From NCBI RefSeq assembly GCF_042853465.1, contig NZ_AP031497.1:496001-560000 (forward strand): DNA of 64,000 bases. The letters are read 5' to 3'. Positions 60,881 to 64,000 of this stretch are shown piece by piece (position 1 is the first letter of the stretch; the number at the start of each line of letters is the position of its first letter). Position numbers and translations under genes: made by a program. The notes under the pieces are model-generated. The model made no database searches. It was not told the origin of the DNA and worked only from the letters and a program-made list of their open reading frames with translations. Source of the DNA: Simiduia litorea. GTDB taxonomy: Bacteria > Pseudomonadota > Gammaproteobacteria > Pseudomonadales > Cellvibrionaceae.

Positions 60881-61252
60881 ATGGCAACGATCAACCAGTT
60901 GGTTCGTAAGCCGAGAAAACGTAAGGTTGTTAAAAGCGACGTTCCTGCATTGCAAGCCAATCCGCAGAAACGTGGCGTTTGTACCCGCGTTTACACCACT
61001 ACACCAAAGAAGCCAAACTCAGCTTTGCGTAAGGTCTGCCGTGTGCGCCTAACCAATGGCTTTGAAGTAACTTCTTACATCGGTGGTGAAGGGCACAACC
61101 TGCAAGAGCATAGCGTGGTGCTAATCCGTGGCGGTCGTGTAAAAGACTTGCCAGGTGTGCGTTACCACACAGTGCGTGGCTCTTTGGATACCGCTGGCGT
61201 GAAAGATCGCAAGCAGCGTCGTTCCAAGTACGGAGTCAAGCGTCCTAAGTAA
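60881..61252 (+). CDS. rpsL: 30S ribosomal protein S12
   Basis: Decoding-site protein. 123 residues from the ATG at 60881 (MATINQLVRKPRK). Streptomycin-sensitivity residues are wild type: K in TTTPKKPNSALRK and K in GGRVKDLPGVRYH. First gene of the str operon. Confidence 0.98.
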   Translation: MATINQLVRKPRKRKVVKSDVPALQANPQKRGVCTRVYTTTPKKPNSALRKVCRVRLTNGFEVTSYIGGEGHNLQEHSVVLIRGGRVKDLPGVRYHTVRGSLDTAGVKDRKQRRSKYGVKRPK

Positions 61253-61406
61253 TCGCAAGATTTCTGAAGACATACGTTTTCGGTTGAACCGAGTAAGGCT
61301 AAGCGCGCTTGCCCCGCTGAAGAGATTGGAAGTTCCGACTTTTAGGACCTTTGAGCAGCGGTAAGAGCGGAGTCTTAGAAAAACCTAAAGATAGAGGCGA
61401 TTTAAA

Positions 61407-61877
61407 ATGCCAAGAAGACGCGTCGTCGCAAAACGCGAAGTCTTACCAGATCCCAAGTTTGGTAACACAACGCTGGCGAAATTTATGAACCACGTGATGG
61501 TCAGTGGTAAGAAGTCGGTCGCAGAGCGCATTGTTTACGGTGCCCTCGAAGTTGTTCAGACAAAACTGAACCGCGATCCATTAGAAGTGTTCGATGAAGC
61601 TCTCGAAGCCATCGCGCCTATGGTAGAAGTTAAGTCCCGCCGTGTCGGTGGTGCTACTTACCAAGTGCCCGTTGAAGTTCGTCCAGCTCGTCGTGCAGCG
61701 CTAGCTATGCGCTGGCTGGTAGATTACTCACGCAATCGCGGTGAGAAGTCTATGGCTCAGCGTTTGGCCGGTGAATTGATTGACGCCTCGCAGGGCAAAG
61801 GTGCTGCTGTGAAGAAGCGTGAAGACGTTCACCGTATGGCAGAAGCGAACAAGGCATTCAGCCACTACCGTTTCTAA
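61407..61877 (+). CDS. rpsG: 30S ribosomal protein S7
   Basis: Head protein that binds the 3' domain of 16S rRNA and represses the str operon. 156 residues with MPRRRVVAKREVLPDPKF and YQVPVEVRPARRAALAMRWL. 154 bases after rpsL; the gap shows no clear extra gene. Confidence 0.98.
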   Translation: MPRRRVVAKREVLPDPKFGNTTLAKFMNHVMVSGKKSVAERIVYGALEVVQTKLNRDPLEVFDEALEAIAPMVEVKSRRVGGATYQVPVEVRPARRAALAMRWLVDYSRNRGEKSMAQRLAGELIDASQGKGAAVKKREDVHRMAEANKAFSHYRF

Positions 61878-61893
61878 GCGCCATGCTTTGATG

Positions 61894-61921
61894 CTAAAAG
61901 GCAGCTTCGGCTGCCTTTTAG
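61894..61921 (+). terminator. Terminator-like hairpin between rpsG and fusA
   Basis: CTAAAAGGCAGC-TTCG-GCTGCCTTTTAG, a perfect 12-bp stem with a UUCG-type tetraloop. It should reduce but not stop expression of fusA. Confidence 0.8.
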
Positions 61922-61954
61922 TGTTAATAACGATTGTTTTTTCGGGAGTCTTTT

Positions 61955-64000
61955 GTGGCACGTAAAACACCCATCTCACGCTACCGCAATATTGGTATTT
62001 GTGCGCATGTTGATGCGGGTAAAACCACGACTACCGAGCGCGTTCTGTTCTATACAGGTCTGTCCCATAAGATTGGTGAGGTGCATCACGGTGCTGCCAC
62101 CATGGATTGGATGGAGCAAGAGCAAGAGCGTGGTATTACCATTACATCTGCCGCTACCACCTGTTTCTGGCGTGGTATGGATGCTCAGTTCGAAGAGCAT
62201 CGCGTCAATATTATCGATACCCCGGGGCACGTAGACTTCACCATTGAGGTGGAGCGTTCATTGCGTGTGCTGGACGGTGCTGTCGTTGTTCTCTGTGGTT
62301 CCTCTGGGGTTCAGCCTCAGACTGAAACCGTTTGGCGGCAGGCCAATAAATACGAAGTTCCGCGCATGGTGTTCGTCAATAAGATGGACAGGACCGGCGC
62401 CGACTTTATGCGCGTGGTCAATCAGCTCAAGACGCGTCTAGGTGCCAACCCGGTGCCATTGCAGATGACCATAGGCGCTGAAGAACATTTCCAAGGTGTT
62501 GTAGACCTGATCAAAATGAAGGCGATTCGCTGGAATGAAGAGGATCAGGGTATGACCTTCGCTTACGAGCCAATTCCTGCCGACATGGCAGAGGTTTGTG
62601 CGAGCATGCGCGAGCAGTTGGTTGAAGCTGCGGCCGAAGCCACCGAAGAGTTGATGGACAAGTACCTCGAGGGCGGCGAGCTCACCGAGGCTGAAATCAA
62701 GTCCGCCTTGCGCAAACGCACGCTGGCGGGTGAAATTATCCCCGTGCTAGGCGGCTCAGCTTTTAAAAATAAAGGCGTTCAGGCTGTGCTAGACGCGGTA
62801 GTTGAGTATTTGCCGTCGCCCACGGAAGTGAAAGCTATCGACGGCGTGCTCGATGACGGTGAGACACACGCTATTCGCGAAGCCGACGACGATGCGCCTT
62901 TCTCGGCACTGGCCTTTAAAATTGCCACTGATCCCTTCGTTGGCACGTTAACCTTCTTCCGGGTTTACTCCGGTAAGTTGGCGCAGGGCGACCAGATCTT
63001 TAATGCTGTTAAGGGCAAAAAAGAGCGGGTTGGCCGCATGGTGCAAATGCACGCTAACAACCGCCAAGAAATTAAAGAAGTCTGGGCTGGCGATATAGCC
63101 GCCGGTATTGGCTTCAAGGATGTCACCACAGGCGATACCCTGTGCGATATCAATCATGTTATTACCCTTGAGCGCATGGAGTTTCCCGAGCCGGTTATCT
63201 CGGTGGCGGTAGAGCCCAAATCTCAAGCGGATCAGGAAAAGATGGGTGTGGCGCTGGGCAAGCTGGCGCAAGAAGACCCATCCTTCCGCGTTCACACTGA
63301 TAAGGAGACGGGTCAAACTATCATCTCCGGCATGGGTGAGCTGCATTTAGATATCATTGTTGACCGCATGCGCCGTGAATTCAGCGTTGAGGCCAATATT
63401 GGTAAGCCACAGGTTGCTTACCGCGAAAAGATCACAAACACCTGCGAGATTGAAGGTAAGTTTGTGCGTCAATCGGGTGGCCGTGGTCAGTATGGTCACT
63501 GCTGGATCAGGTTTGAGCCAGCAGCGGATGCCAACGCTGAAAAAGTGGAGTTCGTAAGCGAGGTTGTCGGCGGTGTTATTCCGAAGGAATACATTCCAGC
63601 AATCGGCAAGGGTATTGAAGAGCAGTCTAAGAACGGTGTTCTGGGCGGCTATCCGTTGCTGGGCTTGAAGGCGACTGTTTACGATGGTTCCTTCCACGAT
63701 GTCGACTCCAATGAAATGGCGTTCAAGATCGCTGCGTCAATGGCCACAAAGCAATTGGCGCAATTTGGCGGTGCGGTTCTGCTTGAGCCAACTATGAAGG
63801 TTGAAGTGGTAACGCCAGAAGAAAACATGGGTGATGTGGTCGGTGACTTAAACCGTCGCCGAGGTCTGATTCAGGGTATGGAAGATACCCCGTCAGGCAA
63901 GATCGTTAATGCTGAGGTGCCGCTGGCCGAGATGTTCGGTTATGCGACTGCATTGCGCTCTGCAACCCAGGGTCGTGCAACTTACTCCATGGAGTTCCTG
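61955..64000 (+). CDS. fusA: Elongation factor G (truncated by window end)
   Basis: Translocation GTPase. Starts at GTG 61955 (GGGAG upstream) with MARKTPISRYRNIGICAHVD. 682 codons are visible and no stop is reached; about 15-25 residues are missing compared with E. coli EF-G. Motifs: AHVDAGKTTTTER, RGITITSAAT, DTPGHVDFT, NKMD. The rest matches domains II-V up to YSMEFL. The gene order predicts tufA and rpsJ next. Confidence 0.97.
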   Translation, partial: MARKTPISRYRNIGICAHVDAGKTTTTERVLFYTGLSHKIGEVHHGAATMDWMEQEQERGITITSAATTCFWRGMDAQFEEHRVNIIDTPGHVDFTIEVERSLRVLDGAVVVLCGSSGVQPQTETVWRQANKYEVPRMVFVNKMDRTGADFMRVVNQLKTRLGANPVPLQMTIGAEEHFQGVVDLIKMKAIRWNEEDQGMTFAYEPIPADMAEVCASMREQLVEAAAEATEELMDKYLEGGELTEAEIKSALRKRTLAGEIIPVLGGSAFKNKGVQAVLDAVVEYLPSPTEVKAIDGVLDDGETHAIREADDDAPFSALAFKIATDPFVGTLTFFRVYSGKLAQGDQIFNAVKGKKERVGRMVQMHANNRQEIKEVWAGDIAAGIGFKDVTTGDTLCDINHVITLERMEFPEPVISVAVEPKSQADQEKMGVALGKLAQEDPSFRVHTDKETGQTIISGMGELHLDIIVDRMRREFSVEANIGKPQVAYREKITNTCEIEGKFVRQSGGRGQYGHCWIRFEPAADANAEKVEFVSEVVGGVIPKEYIPAIGKGIEEQSKNGVLGGYPLLGLKATVYDGSFHDVDSNEMAFKIAASMATKQLAQFGGAVLLEPTMKVEVVTPEENMGDVVGDLNRRRGLIQGMEDTPSGKIVNAEVPLAEMFGYATALRSATQGRATYSMEFL

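Overview
The window is chromosomal DNA of a free-living gammaproteobacterium. Gene order matches the core chromosome of Pseudomonas and its marine relatives, and the EF-Tu sequence plus the lengths and order of the rpo/rps genes fit a Cellvibrionales-type marine bacterium (Saccharophagus/Teredinibacter/Simiduia group). That placement is inference from gene order and recognised protein sequences, not from a tree. I see no insertion sequence, prophage, integron or CRISPR array.

Layout. 1-5.5 kb: tail of an unidentified gene, then erpA, facing a convergent minus-strand coiled-coil secreted protein; anmK and an M23 endopeptidase (minus) diverge from tyrS (plus). 5.5-11.9 kb: a complete rRNA operon (two tandem promoters, leader boxA, 16S, tRNA-Ile, tRNA-Ala, ITS boxA, 23S, 5S, terminator). 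11.9-12.4 kb: a GC-rich intergenic island with a terminator hairpin and heptamer repeats. 12.4-17.5 kb (minus): thioredoxin-fold protein, DsbD/ScsB-like reductase, M48 protease and DUF898 membrane protein. 17.5-21.4 kb (minus): moeB-prmC-prfA-hemA, diverging from 21.6-28.5 kb (plus): TPR lipoprotein, lolB, ispE, tRNA-Gln, prs, rplY, pth, ychF. This block links haem synthesis, peptide release, lipoprotein sorting, isoprenoids, PRPP and ribosome recycling, as in Pseudomonas.

28.6-42.8 kb is the accessory stretch: a PstS-like protein with a porin, DUF2167, a sterol-desaturase-family enzyme and a TonB-dependent receptor (all minus), an EamA transporter, tRNA-Met, a small MshEN-like protein, a secreted cupin overlapping a Tat-exported spermidine-dehydrogenase-like flavoprotein, and a GAF-PAS-GGDEF-EAL protein.

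43-64 kb is the main information-processing block: alr-birA-coaX (translationally coupled), a SPOR protein, tRNA-Thr/Tyr/Gly/Thr, tuf, tRNA-Trp, secE, nusG, rplKAJL, rpoBC, rpsL, rpsG and a truncated fusA. The L1 and L10 autoregulatory leaders and the rplL-rpoB attenuator are visible.

Most of the window is conserved housekeeping. The least expected signals are small and non-coding: (i) heptanucleotide tandem arrays in several intergenic spots, including a perfect 9-copy array that supplies the ychF stop codon; (ii) a perfect 15-bp inverted repeat that buries the pth start codon in a stem; (iii) a shared GCGCC-type discriminator after the -10 box of the rRNA, tRNA, tuf and rpsL promoters; (iv) tRNA promoters or tRNA genes overlapping the stop codon of the gene before them; and (v) a 246-bp insert between tRNA-Ile and tRNA-Ala.
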